Source: Otis tarda
Lineage: Eukaryota > Chordata > Aves > Otidiformes > Otididae
Direction of reading: 5' to 3'
Length of the DNA stretch: 64,000 bases
Assembly (NCBI GenBank): GCA_026413225.1
Contig: CM048555.1
Span: 82,529,785 to 82,593,784, forward strand
Part shown: in pieces, positions 22,115 through 41,200 of the stretch
Layout of the letters: each line of letters starts with the position of its first letter
Position numbering within the stretch: position 1 is the stretch's first letter
The notes under the pieces: model-generated
The model's input: the letters and a program-made list of their open reading frames with translations, nothing else
What the model was told of the DNA's origin: nothing
The model's database searches: none
Position numbers and translations under genes: made by a program

Positions 22115-23820
22115 CGGGACCCCGTGGGGCTGCCCCAAGGTGAAGCCAAACCACAGAAGCATCACAGTTCTCAGAAGAGAAAGCTGCCCTGGGTGGAGCT
22201 GCAAGATGGGCCCCGCGCTCAGCCCCCAACCCACCCGGCCCCGCCGTGCTGGGACTCACCGTGGGTGCTTCCCGGGCCGGGGGGCACCAGGGGCCACTGC
22301 CCTGCCCCGAGCGCGGGCATTGCCGGGGCGGTGAGGACGGGCCCCAGCCCGGGAACCGCTGGGCGAAGGGGCAGCACTGGGTGCTCCGGATGGTGCCACA
22401 GCCCCGGGTGCTCCCAGCTCCCGCAGAGCGGTCCTGAGCCCCACGACCGGCTGTAGGGTTTGCCCATCACCGTGTGCCCCACTGAGCATCTGCAGCCCCC
22501 TGCCACGGCTGGGGAAGGGGCCACCGCGGTCCAGCAGCACCTGTCCCGGGGGTCTGGAGGGGCCAGGCGCGGTGCTTGGCTCCGGCCGGTCGGGCTGCGA
22601 CGGGTCCCCGAGGAGGGGAGTGGGTTCCCAAAGGGCTCGGGGTGCTGCGCCCAGCCAAGCGCGGGCGGCACTCTCGTCTCGCCCCTTCCCAGGGCCACGC
22701 AGCTGCCCCGGCCGTGCCTCCCACGGGACGCTGTGCTGGGATGGGGACGCTGGGGGCCGAGGCAGCCACAGCCATCAGCCTCCTCCTCTCCACCATCCCT
22801 GTGAGCCACCAGCCCAGCTCCGCTGCACGGCCGCCTCCACTCAGCCCGGCACAGCGCAGCCCCTGCGCCAGCACCGGCACTGACCACGGGCCCACCGCCT
22901 GCAGCCCCGGGAGAGGGGACGGGGCAGCCCCCCATCCCCGGGGCAGGCGGCCCCAGGCCGAGGAGGGTGTGGGGCCGCAAGCCGTGCCCCACTGCTCCCA
23001 CTCATGTACTTTCTGGGTTTCCTAGAAAGTGAAGGGGAAGTTGGGGCTCCAAGGTGGCTGCGGGGAGGCCCAGTCCTCACCTTTCAGCCCGACCTTCGAG
23101 GCGCTGCGGCAGGACGGGGCGGTGGAACCTCCGGGCCCCTTCCCAGGAAGAGCAGAGCCCCCACATGTGGGCTGCGGGAAGGAGGGATGGAAGGATGGAG
23201 ATGGGGGGGTCAGCTGCCACCCCGTGCCTGTGCCAAGGGATCTGTCCTGGGGCAGGGGCTGGAGCACAGCGCCCACACCGCGACCCCCAGCCCCTGGCAG
23301 AAGCCCAGCCCTCGGCCATGGAGCCCCTAGGGAAGTGGGATTTGCTGGAAAGCTGGAGAGGACCCCGGGGCAGGAAGGGGGAGGGAGGGGGCACCGCGCC
23401 CCAGGGAGCCCCCGTGCCCTGTCTCGTCCTGGGGGGAGCAGGCGCTCGCTGCACCTCCAGGCTGCTGCCTGCCTCCCCGCCGGCCGCAGCTTCCCCTCTG
23501 CTTCTGCAGAAGAACGCGCGACCGCAGAGGGGAAGACCCGGCCCAAAGGCCAGGGCTGCCCCCGGCGCCTCGGCTGACGGGGGCCGCAGCAGGATACCCA
23601 GAACCGGAGGTGGGAGGTGAGCGAGACCAGGGATGCCTCATGTTCAGAAACCCCCCGGGAGAGGGGAGGCTGGGGAGGGGCGCGGAGCTGCCCCGCAGGG
23701 GTTTCGGGGCTGAGGGAGCCCTCACCTGGGGTGTGACAGAGCCCACCATCACCGGACCCCTGCGGCCCAAGCCGTCCTCGGCTGCAATCACAGACTCCAG
23801 GCCAGGAGCAAAGGTCACAA
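22115..23820. other. Gap between p40-like gene and DQX1 3' end
   Basis: About 1.7 kb. The p40-like promoter should occupy the first few hundred bases. Nothing else was recognised: open frames are proline/glycine/arginine-rich composition effects. Confidence 0.6.
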
Positions 23821-23823
23821 AAC

Positions 23824-23829
23824 TTTATA
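23824..23829 (-). terminator. DQX1: Possible DQX1 poly(A) signal TATAAA
   Basis: TTTATA on plus reads TATAAA on minus, about 390 bases past the DQX1 stop, in a locally A/T-rich patch. A variant hexamer; no AATAAA was seen nearer. Confidence 0.45.
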
Positions 23830-24218
23830 CAGGAGAGACCCGCAAGTGGCCTCTTGGCCCCGCGGCGCGGCTGCCCTGGGCGCGGGGGGTGCGGGACAGG
23901 CAGGGCCGGTGGCCCCAGCCCCACGGCAGCCCCCTGGGAAACACGGAGTGAAGGGCAGGGAGGGTCTGCACGATGCCCCCAGTGCAGGGCCAGCGCTCCC
24001 CGAACCCGGCTCTGTCCCTAGGGAGATGCCGGGGCCCGTCCCGTGGCCGCTGGCACCACGGCTGTGGCGCAGAGCTGTGCCGGCCGCAGTCTCTGCCTGC
24101 GCCTCCCTGGGGAGGGGGTCGGCCCCCACAGCAGCACGGCATCCCCGGGGCTCCCCCGTCCCCGGCGCTCACAGCCAAGCCCAGGCAGCCCCGCCGCGGG
24201 GGCTCCGGTGGCTCCAGC

Positions 24219-29778
<5,560 letters not shown>

Positions 29779-30420
29779 GGCGGGGACGCCGGCACCGGAG
29801 CTGCTGGGGCGGGCGGGAGCTGGAGCGGGACCGCCGGTGAGCCGCCCCCGCCTGTGTCCCGGGCAGCGGCGCGGGGCAGCGTCCCGCCCCGTCGGGGTGG
29901 GGGACCAGGCTGGGCCGGGCACGGGACCGGGCCGGGGTGCGCGGAGCCGGGGGACGGGCAGGGGGATCAGACCGGGTCACGGGAGAGCACGGCGGGGCGA
30001 GGGAGGTGCGGGGGACTGAGCCGGGGCGCGGGGGACGTGGGACGGGGCGGACCCGAGTGGCACGGGCCGTGCCGGGCCGGGGGGCACCGGGCTGGGTCGG
30101 GTCGAACCGGGCACCTGGACACCGGGCCCGGACCGGGGGCGCGGGGCGGGGCCAGGCCCTCCCACTCAGCCCCCGAGCCCCTGAGCTGCGGCTCCGGTCC
30201 CGGCTGCGGCTCCGGTTCCGGCCCCGGTTCCGGTTCCGGCTCCGGCCCGCCCGGGCCGCCGCTCACCTGCGCGCGCCGCCGCCACCTCGGGCCCTGCCTC
30301 GGGAGGCCGTCAGGTGACCGCGCGCTGTCACGTGGCCCGGCCCGCGGCCGCCAATCAGCGCGGGGGGGGCGTTCCCCGGCCGGCGGCGCGCGGCTCCGTG
30401 CCGGGCGCGGCTCTGCGTGC
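29779..30420. promoter_or_regulatory. DQX1: CpG-island promoter of DQX1
   Basis: CpG-dense flank upstream of the DQX1 ATG. A CCAATCAG box lies at about 30350-30357. A hexamer array of GGTTCC/GGCTCC type fills 30180-30260. No TATA box. Could fire in both directions, but no plus-strand gene starts here. Confidence 0.5.
30180..30260. repeat. GGTTCC/GGCTCC hexamer array
   Basis: About 13 tandem hexamers of the CGGCTC/CGGTTC type immediately upstream of DQX1. Non-coding. Confidence 0.7.
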
Positions 30421-32211
30421 GTGGCGACCGGACGGGCGGGGCCCCGGGGCCGCCCGCACCCGCTGCCCGGCATCCCGTGCCCGGGGCCCCGCGCCCCGAG
30501 CGGGCACCCGCAGCGTGCGCCCGGCGGGGGCCGGCAGGTGGAGCTGCCAGACCGGCCGACGGCACGGGGCAGCCCGGCACGGAGCCCCCGCCCGCACGGC
30601 CGGGGCCGCGGGGCAGACCCGGGCAGGGACCGCGCGGTTCTGGGGGGACCGGCCCGGGCCCCGGTCCGAGAGACACCCGCCGGCCCCGGCAGCCGCGTGG
30701 CGTGCCCGTGCCCGTGCCCGTGCCGTGACCCAGCCTCGGGCACCGCGGTGCGGGCGGGTCCGTGCCGGTGCGGGACGCGGGGCAGCTGCCTGCACGTCCC
30801 GGCCGTTGCCGAAGGATGGCAGTGGCTGCGGCCCCGCCCTCGCACCTCGGCCCCGGGCAGCGGCTCTCGTCCCGCCGCAGCCCCGCCGGCTCTGTCCGGC
30901 TGCCCTGGTGCTCCGCTGGCACTGCCGCCCCGGGCAGGGGCCCGCCGCGCGGGAGCGGACCCCCGGGCAGAGGGCAGCCGCCGGCGGAGCAGTGATGACC
31001 CCGGGTTATCCCCCCTGGCTCTCTGCGCTCGGGGGCCCTCAAACCGTCCCGGCCGCCTCCTTGCTCCCCGGTTCCCCTGTACGCCGGCAACTCACCCAAA
31101 CCCGCCCCTGCTCCCCTTCCCGCGGGGCTCCTGTCCCCTCCGCCATCTCTTCCTCGGGCTGGAGGGTCCGTGAGGGCTGCCTGGAGCGGGCTTTGGGCCA
31201 GGGCTGTCTGCCATGGGGCCAGGGGTGATCCATGGGGTGCGGGACCTGCACCTGGGAGTGACCGCTGTGCAGGTTCGGGCGGGCGGGGGGAGGTGGGGGC
31301 CTGCAAGGGGGGTGTGGGCAGCCCAGGGAAGGCGCCTGACGCTGGGGGGGCCGATGGAGAAGTGGTTCAAGCTGCAGGAGCGGCAGCCCGGCTGCAGCAG
31401 GCCAACAGCAAGTGTCGGGAGGGAGAACGGGGGTCCCGGGGCAGCGTGGCCATGCAGGGGGAGAGAACCCGGCCAGCGCTGTGTCAGGGCTCAGCAGGGC
31501 TGGGGGATGAGCGTCCGTCCCAGTGAACCCGTGGGCACCGGGCAGCTGGGGTTTGCAGCGGGCAGGAGGAAGGAAGTAGCTGGTGCTGAACCGTTGCTTC
31601 GCTCACCGTCGTGCTGCCGCAGGGAGCGGAGGGCTGGGCTCGAGCCCGGGTGCGGCCGTGCACCACGTTGGCATTCGCACCGCTGAGCCTCGTGCACGGA
31701 GGGATGGGACAGGCCAGACCTGGCTGGGGAGGCAGAGGCCTCATCCTGGCAGTGCTGGTCCAGAGCCGTGCGGTGGCTGGAGCGCGCGGTGCCCTGCGAG
31801 TCCCTGTGCCGTGGAGCACCTGGAGCCACACTTGCTCCATCCTCCGGGCTCCAGCCCCGTGTCCCGCTGGTGCCAGGCTCTGGCAGCGGTGCTCAGCCAG
31901 AGGGGTCGTGGTGCTGCAGCATCGCCTGGGGCGGCAGCCCCGTTGTGCCCCGCAGGCACGGCCGGTGACCCGCTCGAGCCTGGGCCTGTAGGTGGGCAGC
32001 GTGGTGGGGTCCCGGGGGCTTCGTCCCTGCCAGCCCTGCCCTGGCCCGTGGGGGGCACGGGGCGCTGGGGTGGGTCCCTGCAGCACCCAGCTGCGCGTTG
32101 AGGAAGCGGAGGTTTGCACAAGCCGGTGAGATGCACGTGACCCGGGGAGCGCGGCAGGAGGAACCAGCAGCCGCCCCTCGCAGGGCCCCGGTCCCCACGG
32201 CACAGCCAGCC
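30421..32211. other. DQX1 to DOCK-like gene interval
   Basis: GC-rich to about 31000, then somewhat less so towards the DOCK-like start. It should contain the DOCK-like promoter and 5' UTR, but no TATA box or clear core element was recognised. No other gene was seen. Confidence 0.6.
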
Positions 32212-35200
32212 ATGGCCCCGTGGCTGCCCACCAAGGAGGAGAAGTATGGCGTGGGTGAGTGCAGGCTCTGGGGCTGAGCGTGCCCCGGACCCTGTGGGCT
32301 TCCCCAGCTTGCCGGAGAGGTGCAGGGCTGGCGGGACGGGGCGCTCATGGCTGGGGTGACGCTGACGATGCCCCCAGGCTGCGGTGGCCCTGCGGCAGTG
32401 GGCTGTAGAGTGGCAGGCGGTGGCAACTGGGTGGTGGTGTGGGGCAAACGGTGGCAGTGGTGCTGGGCTGAGTGGGGCTGGCAGCAGTGTGGGGAGGGCT
32501 GGTCCCCGTGGTGCTGGCGCTGGGCGGGCCAGTGGGTGCACGAACGGACGGGAGGTCCGTGGGGGTGGCCCAGCGCAGGTGTCGGTGGGACCCACACACC
32601 CAGAGGCTGAGCACGGCTGATGCTGGGTGGGGACAGGGAGCTGTGGGGCTGAGCTGGGCTGGGGACAGAGCACTGGGCAGGGGGCTCAGCACAGGATCTG
32701 GCCCTCCCCTCTGATGGGGGTCCGGGCTCAGCCTGGCTGTTGCAGGGCGGAAGCCTCCACCCAAGGGGTGGTTAGTTCGTTAGCGGGGATCGTCACTCCT
32801 GTGTGACTGGCTCTCAGGGAGGTGCCCACAGCCGCCCCCGTCATTTGCCCTGGGTCCCAGCTGAGGCTCTGCTCCCAGCCCCTGCGCGGGTGACGGCAGA
32901 GCCCCGGGCAGCCCCGCTCCATGCGTTACCTCCCCAGCCCCCGTGCGAGCCCACCTCCCCGTGCCCCGCGCTGGCCCTTGCAGCCCTGCACCTCTTCCCG
33001 TTTCTGGCCAGGCTGTTTCCCGTGCCCTGCCCTCGCACTTCCAGCAGCATCCGGAGCAAGGGCTGAGCCCCCCGGGGTCCCAGGCAGCACCGCGAGCGGG
33101 GTCTCCTCTCAGCTCCTGCTTGTGCCCGGTGGGCACCGAAATCCTCCTGGCCTGGCTGGGGCCTGGGGGTGGGAAGGGGCTGAAGGGGAGCAAACCCACA
33201 CTGGGGCTGGGGGCTGGTTCAGGTTGGCTCAGGGTCCTCGTGTGGGGGGCATGAGGGGTCCCGTGGGACACTGGGGCTCCCAGCGCTGCGAGGTGAGCCG
33301 GGGCCAGCGCGAAGCGTCTCGATGAGCTGTGTGGGTCTGGGGGCATTGCGGCGTGAGCTGGCCCTGGCCGGGGCTGATGGCGCACACAGGCAGCGTCCGG
33401 CAGCCCCCCCCGGGCACAGGCACGGCTGCAGGGACCGTGCTGTGGTGCGGAGCGCGGCCAGCGCTGGGGCAGCGCCAGGGACCAGGCGCAGCGGCAGGAC
33501 GAACCGCAGCCCGGCCCGCCGCCGCTCACGCCACGGGAGGAAGCGTCTGGCTGCCAGCGAGCTCCCGCTGCCCACCGACGGTCCCGCTGCCATGCCACCA
33601 GCTGCCATGCCACCGGGGACTGGCCTGGCCTGTGTGCCCCCGAGCTGGCAGCCCCGGGCGGGGCTCGGCTGGTGGTTGCCTCCCCGCACCACTTGCGGTG
33701 GGATGGGACCGCCGGACTCGGCAGTCGCTAGGGCCCGTGCGGCTGGGCCGGGTGCCCGGGGTGCGGGTGACGGGAAGGGTGCCAGAGGGGGGACGCTGTG
33801 TGCTGGACAGGGGGCTGACGGCTCCTGCCGTGCCCCGCACCGCGCGGGGTCCCCCCCCAGCCCTGCTTCGCTGCGGCCAGCGCTCCTCTGCCTCGCACCG
33901 TGCCTGCTCGGGGGTCTCATGCCGTGGGGCTGTGCTGATAAGGGGGGCTGGGTGAGGGTCCCCTCCTCACGGCTGCCGGCCCCTGTCCCCGCAGCCGTGT
34001 GGAACTTCCCGCGCACCAGCGAGCATCACCTCCCGCTGCAGATCGGGGAGACGGTGCACATCCTGCAGGCCTCCGAGGGTAAGGGGCTCCAGCAGCCCGG
34101 GCCCCGCGCCCTCCCGTGCCGGGGGAGGCTGGGCTGGGAGCCCAGCTGCGTCCTGGCCCGGGGGCTTCGCGCACCAGCTCTTGGCCACGCTGCTGCGGGC
34201 CACTGACTCCCCCAGCCCCGCTGACGGCATCCCCCTCCCTCCCTTGCAGGTTGGTACCGCGGGTACTCGCTCAGGAACAGGGCTGTCTGGGTAGGTGAGG
34301 GGCTGCTGGGGGCTGGGCTGCGGCGGGGGGCTGTGGGCACGGCCGGCGGCTTGCCCCATCCACGCTGGGGGACGTGCCAGGCACCCTGCAGCACTGCCGG
34401 GCTGGGACCCTCTGCGAGACCCTCGCTCCCGGGGCAGGGGACCCCCAGTCGTGGTCCCCCAGGGTGGGCTGTCTCCTTCCCAGCCCGGCCCGCAGGTGCT
34501 GACGGCTCCGGCTCCCCCAGGGCATCTTCCCGGCATCGCTCATCCATCTGAAGGGCGCCGTGGTGGAGCGCAGGGGGTAGGTACCAGGCGCTGGCACCGA
34601 TGAGTGGGCACGTCCGCCTGCCCGGTGCGGGGGTCCGCGCGGTGCTGCGGGGCTCCAGGGCTGCCTGCACCTCTCCCCAGGGCGGAGGAGAGCGTGGTCC
34701 CCACCGAGATGCCCATGGTGCAGGAGATCACCACCACGCTGCGGGAGTGGGCCACCATCTGGAAGCAGCTCTATGTGGTGAGGGGCAGGGGCCCGGGAGG
34801 CCGCGGCCAGGGCTGGTGGGGACACGCGGTGACCCTGCGCCGCTGCCCGCAGGCAGGGCAGACAGAGCGGTACCGGCAGGTGAAGCGGATGATGTGCGAG
34901 CTGATGGAGCGGCGCTCGCAGCTGCTCTCGGGGACGCTGCCCAAGGACGAGCTGCTGCAGCTCAAGAAAGAGGTGACCGGCAAGATTGACTACGGCAACA
35001 AGTGAGCGCGGGGACGGGGCGCGGGGGGCTGGCTGCGCCGGGCCGGGCCGGGACTGCACCCTCAGACCCCACGCCAGCCCGTGCCCGAGGGCAGGCGAGT
35101 CCCGGTGGGATGCATGGACCCGTGTGCCCCTGGCCCAGCTGAGTGCCGGGTCCCACCTGACCCTGTCCCGGCCTCCGCAGGATCCTCGCGCTGGACCTGG

Positions 35201-38200
35201 TGGTGCGGGACGAGGATGAAAACATCCTGGACCCCGACAGGACCAGCGTCATCAGCCTCTTCCAGGCGCACAGGAAGGCTGCGCAGACCGTCACCCAGCG
35301 CATCCAGGAGGAGACGGTGAGAGCCCTCGCTGGCCCCTCCGTGCCGAGGCTGCTGCCCCACGTGTGGCCGTGCCGTGGGGCTCAGCGCCCTTGTGCCCCG
35401 CAGAGCCCGCAGCAGAGCACGCTGGGCTGCAGCGCCCGCCTGGCAGCTTCGCCCTCCCACAGCCTCTACCTCTGTGTGCGCAACTTCGTCTGCAACATCG
35501 GCGAGGAGGCGCAGCTCCTCATGGCACTGTACGACCCCGGCGAGCAGCGCATGATCAGGTGCGGCCCCAGCGGCGCGGGCCCAGGTCCGCTGCCGGACCC
35601 CTGCCACCGGCTCGGCTTGGCTGGGCTGGCAGCCTCCCGCCAGGCTGGGCCGGTCCGTGTGCCACAACTGGGGCCACTGGTCGGACAAGGGATCTGCGTG
35701 GTGGGAGCGGGCAGGGGCCAGGGACGCGAACCGGGGCCCAAGCGGCTCCCCACCCCTGGCCAAAGCGCTCCAGCCCATGTCGGGGTGCTTGCTCGTGGGC
35801 TGCTGGCCAGCAGCCTCTGCCCGACTGGACCCCCGCTGCGCCCCGGCTCTGCTGCCCAGCCCCTGCCGCGGGCTCCTCACCCCTCACCTTCCCTTGGCAG
35901 CGAGAACTACGTGATCCGCTGGGCCAGCACGGGCGTCCCCCAGGACATCGAGCTGCTCAACAACCTCAAGGCCATCTTCACGGTGAGCGCAGACCCCGGG
36001 GAGCAGCACTGCTCTGCCCTCAGAGGTGTCCCCGCCCCAGCATTTCGGATGCACCCAGCGCCATGTGCGGGGCTGCAGCCGGTGTCCCCCTGCAAGCAGC
36101 CGCTTGTCCCCTCTGCCCTCTCCTCCCGTGCCTCTCAGCCCCACGGCTCCTGCGCAGCCCCAGTCCTGGCAGCGGGACGTGGGCACCTGCAGTGGGGCTG
36201 GCCCCAGTGGCCTCCCCTCCCGGGGGCAGGGCTGCTGGGGCTGTCGAGGTGCTCGTGTCCCCATCTCTGCTCCGTCCCCTGCCTGCAGCCTGGCTTGGTG
36301 GTCCCTGGCAGGGGCAGGAGGTGGCTTGGGCAGTGCCTGCTGACTCAGCGTTCTCCCCTGCGCCAGCGGAGCTGAGCGGACCCTCGGGATGGCCCGAGCA
36401 GAGCTGTCGATGCACAGAGGAGCCAGGAAAATCAGTGCTAATGAGCAGCATCAGCACTCCCAGCCCTCGCGGTCCGGCTCCCTTGCCTCCCGCCCACTCC
36501 TGACCTGTGCCCACTGCTGGTGTCGGCCGCGCGTCCCCGTGTGCTGCGGCGTGACCTGGCCCCATGCTGCAGTCCCATGCCGCAGCCCCGCGGGAAGGTT
36601 CTCACTCAGGGGCAGCACCCGTGGGACCTGACCCCGCCAGGTGCCTGGAGCTGGGGCGCATGGCCACCCCACCAAATCCCGCACCGCGTCAGACCTCCTC
36701 CCTCCAGGCAGCGCGCCCTCCTCAGCCCGTGGGCGCCCCATGGGACCATCGGTCTCCACAGCCCTGGCACTGTCCCTGTCCCTTGGTGTGGGGCAGCAGG
36801 GCCGTGTGCCCACCAGCTGAGCCCCTCTGCAGGGTATTCCCTGGCCCCTGAAAGCAGGGCTGGGCACCAGGAGGAGGGACCCGCGGTGGCTCCGCACCCG
36901 CCGGTTCATCCTCCCGCGCAGCCCTGGGTATCCCGCGGTCACCTGGTGCTGGCACATCCCCGTGCGGTGCTGCCGGCGCCAGGCTCACGCAGCCCCTCTG
37001 TCCCCCAGGACCTGGGCAGCAAAGACCTGAAGAGGGAGAGGCTTTTCCTGGTCTGCCAGATCATCCGGGTGGGACGCATGGACCTCCGGGAGACCTACAG
37101 CCGCAAGCTCAGCACGGGTCTCCGGCGGCCCTTCGGCATCTCGGGTGAGAGCAGGATCTGCCGCGGGTGCTGGGAGGAGACCCCAGCCCTGCCTGAGCCA
37201 GCACCCCCGGCACCCACCCCACCGGGCTCCGTGGGGCTCACTGGCCTGGGGGTGCGGCGGTTCCCCTGCGGCCTGGCCCCACAGTGCACCCGTCCCGGCA
37301 GAGGAGAGGTCCCAGCCGTCCCTCCTCGCTGCGTGGCGCAGGGACCCCGGCCCGGCACTGCCGGGTGCCCCGGGGAGCAGCCCCGGCCCCTCCGTGGCTC
37401 CTGTCCCCAGCAGAGTGGGGAGCCCCCCCCCCGCCTCAGCCCGTGGCCCTGCTCTGGATATTGATCCCCGTTGGACGGACTTGCTGGGAAATTATTGATT
37501 TTACTTGGCCGATTAGCGTGCGTTAGGAGCTGGGCCACAGAGGAATTACCGGGTGAATGATGAACGTGTCGGCGGCTAATTGCGCTCGGAGCTGAGCGCA
37601 TCCCCGGGAGGGGCAGACGGATCGCGCTGGTGCCCGCCCTGCAGCGCCCCGTCTGTCCCGCACCAAACCCCTGCCCGTGGGCGGTGGGGAGGCTCTGGAT
37701 GTGGCTCGTTTTGGCCCAGATCTGCCCCGGAGTTCGGAGGTCACCTGTGGTGGCTGTGTGCTGTCCCAGGGGCTGGAGAGGACGCGGGGTGCGTGGTGTG
37801 AGCCCTGCAGCCAGCTCTGCCTCGGGGTGGCCGGAGGAGCGCGGGGCGCGGAGGGGAGAGCCCGAGGGGTGGGCTGTGCCCTAGCACGGGACCCTTCCCC
37901 GCGCCGGGGCCGGTGCTGCTGCAGACCTCTTGGCAGCGTTTCGTGGCGGGGCTATGCCGGGATGCCGGGTCCCAGCCCGCGTTGGCAGCACGTCTGTCTG
38001 CCGCAGAGCTGTGTGGGCACCGGGTTTCTCCCCGCTGAGAGCCCCGCGCAGCTCGGTGCTGCCTGGCACGGGGTGGCAGAGGAGTCTCGGTGGGCACGGT
38101 GACTGCCGCGCAGGGCACCTGGCCAGAGCACGGCGGGGTCAGTGCTGGGGGTGCAGAACGGGACAGAACGGCCCTGGGTGCTGCTCCCAGGAGGATTTGG

Positions 38201-41200
38201 TGCAGAGGACCACAGCGCTGGGGGCTGCTGGTGCCTGTGGCAGCCGCCCCACACCGCTGCCTCTGTGCTGCTGCAGTGATGGACATCACGGACATCACCA
38301 AGGGGAAGTGCGAGAACAACGAGGACAAGCAGCACTTCATCCCCGTGCACCTGTGAGTCCTGGGGGGCCAGCTGGTGGCCGGTGCCCAGCCACGGGGAGC
38401 AGCCACGCGGGGTGTCCCGTGTGTGCCCGGCCACGAGCTCCTCCGAATCGCCCCGCTCTGGTGCTTGCAGGGCGGCTGCTGACAACGACTTTCTTCACAA
38501 CATGATCAGGAAAGCGGTGGAAGGGAAGGACATCAACCACAAGGGACAAGGTAGAGCCCCCGCCGCCCCGGCGTGGCACCATGCGGCACGGCTCAGGCTG
38601 AGCTGGCGTGGGCCGTGGAACCGACGTCCCGTGCCCTGTCCTGGCAGGGTTCTGGGTGTCCCTGAAAATGCTCTGGGGAGACCTGAGCCAGGTGCGCAAG
38701 GACCATCCCCACCTCGTGGACCGCAGCACAGTGGTGGCACGCAAGCTGGGCTACCCGGAGGTCATCATGCCAGGCAAGCGGGGCTGTGGGCTGGACCCTC
38801 CCTGGGTGGTTTCTGGGGGGGTTACGGGGTGCCCTGCTGCGGAGGGGACCTGGCCTCGCTGACGGGGCTGTTCCCCCAGGAGACGTCAGGAACGACATCT
38901 ACCTGACGCTGGTGCAGGGCGAGTTTGACAAGGGCAACAAGAAGACGCAGAAGAACGTGGAGGTGACGGTGTGCGTCTGTGACGAGTCAGGCAGCGTGCT
39001 GCAGGTATGGCAGGCGCTGGATCGGCCACAGGGCGAGGGACCGTCCCCTGCGTCACCCCGCCTCGGGCAGAGGCAGCAGCTCCGCGGCGCCATGGTGCGG
39101 GTGCTGACACGAACCCGCTGGCAGAGCCTTGGGCTGCTGGAGCCCCTGAAGCCCTCCTGTAGAATACAGATTTGGAAAAGGGGAGGGAAGGGATGGAGAG
39201 AAAATTGTCCTCCCTTGGGGAAAGCCAGAACCCCCAGCCCTGCCGAGGACCCCAGGTGCAGGGGGTCCCAGCTTTCTGTGTCCCCAGGGCGTCAGGAAGG
39301 GGAAGGAGCCCCCTCCTCCTCCTCCGTCCCGGCCCGTGCCCTTCCTGTGGGGCAGTGGAGCTGAGCCGTGCCCGGCCCTGGGGGCTGCGTGTCCCTTGCT
39401 GCCTCTCTTCGCAGCTGCACCGGGCCCCCTGGAGCTGGAGGGGACAGGGATGGGGATGGGAAAGCCTTTCGCTGCCCCTCTGAGCCCGGCTGGAAGGGGC
39501 AGTCAGAAAGACGTCCCTGCGCTGGCCGGGTTGTGTAAAGGGGCACCTGTGCTGGGGGATTGGGGGGGGCTGCGGCGGGGTGGGGTGGGCAGGGGAGAGC
39601 AGCGTGGGGGGCTGGACCGCTCGGGGCTGGCCCGGGTCAGCAGGGGATGCCGAGTTCTCCAGCCCTTCGAGTTCGTTTGATCCGTAAGGAGTAAGGTCAG
39701 GAGCTGACTGTGCAGTGTCTGTGCTGCTGCCCTCTCCGCAGAACGTGATTTTCCACGGCGCAGGGGACAGGCCGGCGAGCGAGTACCGCTCCGTGGTCTA
39801 CTACCAGCAGCGGCACCAGCGGTGGATGGAGACAGTGAAGGTCGGTACTGGCCTCGGGGCACGGGGGCTGCGGGGGGACTGGGGCTGCGAGCCCCCAAGG
39901 CTGCGTCCCTAGCTCCCGTGCAGCCGAACTGAGATGCTGGGGGGGGGCTCCCAGCCAGGGCCGGCTTTTCAGGGGCAACATCCGCAGCTTCCCTGCTTGA
40001 GGGGGGCAGGAGGTGCTGCCAGTGTCACTGCTCGGCCCCGGGCTGGAGACCCAGGGTGCCCTGCGTCGCTCCTGCTGTCCCCACGCGCTCGTGGCCGCAT
40101 GCCGCCCACCCCGCACAGCCACCTGTGTTCCAGTTCAGCCCCGTTAATTGCCAGGAAAGCACCTGGGCTTGGCTTTAAGCGGCTGCCAGCTCAGCAGAGC
40201 CTTCGCCCGAGCATGGGGGGGCCTTGGCCAGCCGGGTCGCTCGGCCCCAGCCCTCCGGTCCTCACGCGGCCGCGCGTCCTCTCTCCCAGATTGCCGTTCC
40301 CATTGAAGACGTCCACAAGACCCACCTGAGGTTCACCTTCCGGCATCGCTCCTCCAGTGACTGTACGTGCCTCCTTCTGTCGGCTCCTCCTCCGCTGACC
40401 TGCCCAGCAAGGGCTGCGAGGGACGCGGGCTGGCGGCAGCTCGGGGGCTGCAGGGGCGGGAGGGCCCGTGCGCAGCCTGCATCTCGCACGGTGTGGGGAT
40501 GCTGTGAAACCTGCATTCACGTGTGGACGGAGCAGAACAGGGGTGACAGCTTCCTCCCCACTGCCCGTGGTGATCCGGGCACCGCTGCCTCTTGCATGCG
40601 GCTGCTCCCCGGGTGCCTGGCTCTCGGAGCGTCCGCGCCACATCCTGTGGGTTTGGCTGCAGCATGCGGCCAGGAGGATGGGCTGCTCCCGGGGCGGAGG
40701 TGCCGCTGCCAGTGCCTTGCAGAGCTGAGAACCACACGCGATGGGACGCAGCGTGGCACATTCTGCGCCCTTCCCCAGGGCCACTGCGGAGACAGCAGCT
40801 CAGGCTGCTGCTCGCCGCTCCGGCGCTGTGCGGGCCAAGCCCTGCCGATCAGCTCCCCGCTGCCTGCCTGCCCGGGGAACGCGTGCCGGCTCTCGGCTGC
40901 CCACCGGCTGGTGGCTGCCATCCCTCCCCTCTTTCCCTCCCCGAAGTCCCCAAACGGCAGCTGCTGCCTCTCCCGGTGCTCTGGGGAGACCGGGGGTCTC
41001 ACTGAGCGTGGGTGCAGCCTGTGGGCTCTGGGAACAGAAAAGCGATTTCCCCGGATGCTCTGGCAGCTGGAGGGCTGGAGCCCCCAGCCCGTTCCCCGCC
41101 CGCACCGTGCGTCCTCGGGCTCCTCCTGCGCCGCCTCACCTCGCCCCGTTTGTCTCTCCCAGCCAAAGACAAAAGCGAGCGGATTTTCTCCATGGCCTTC

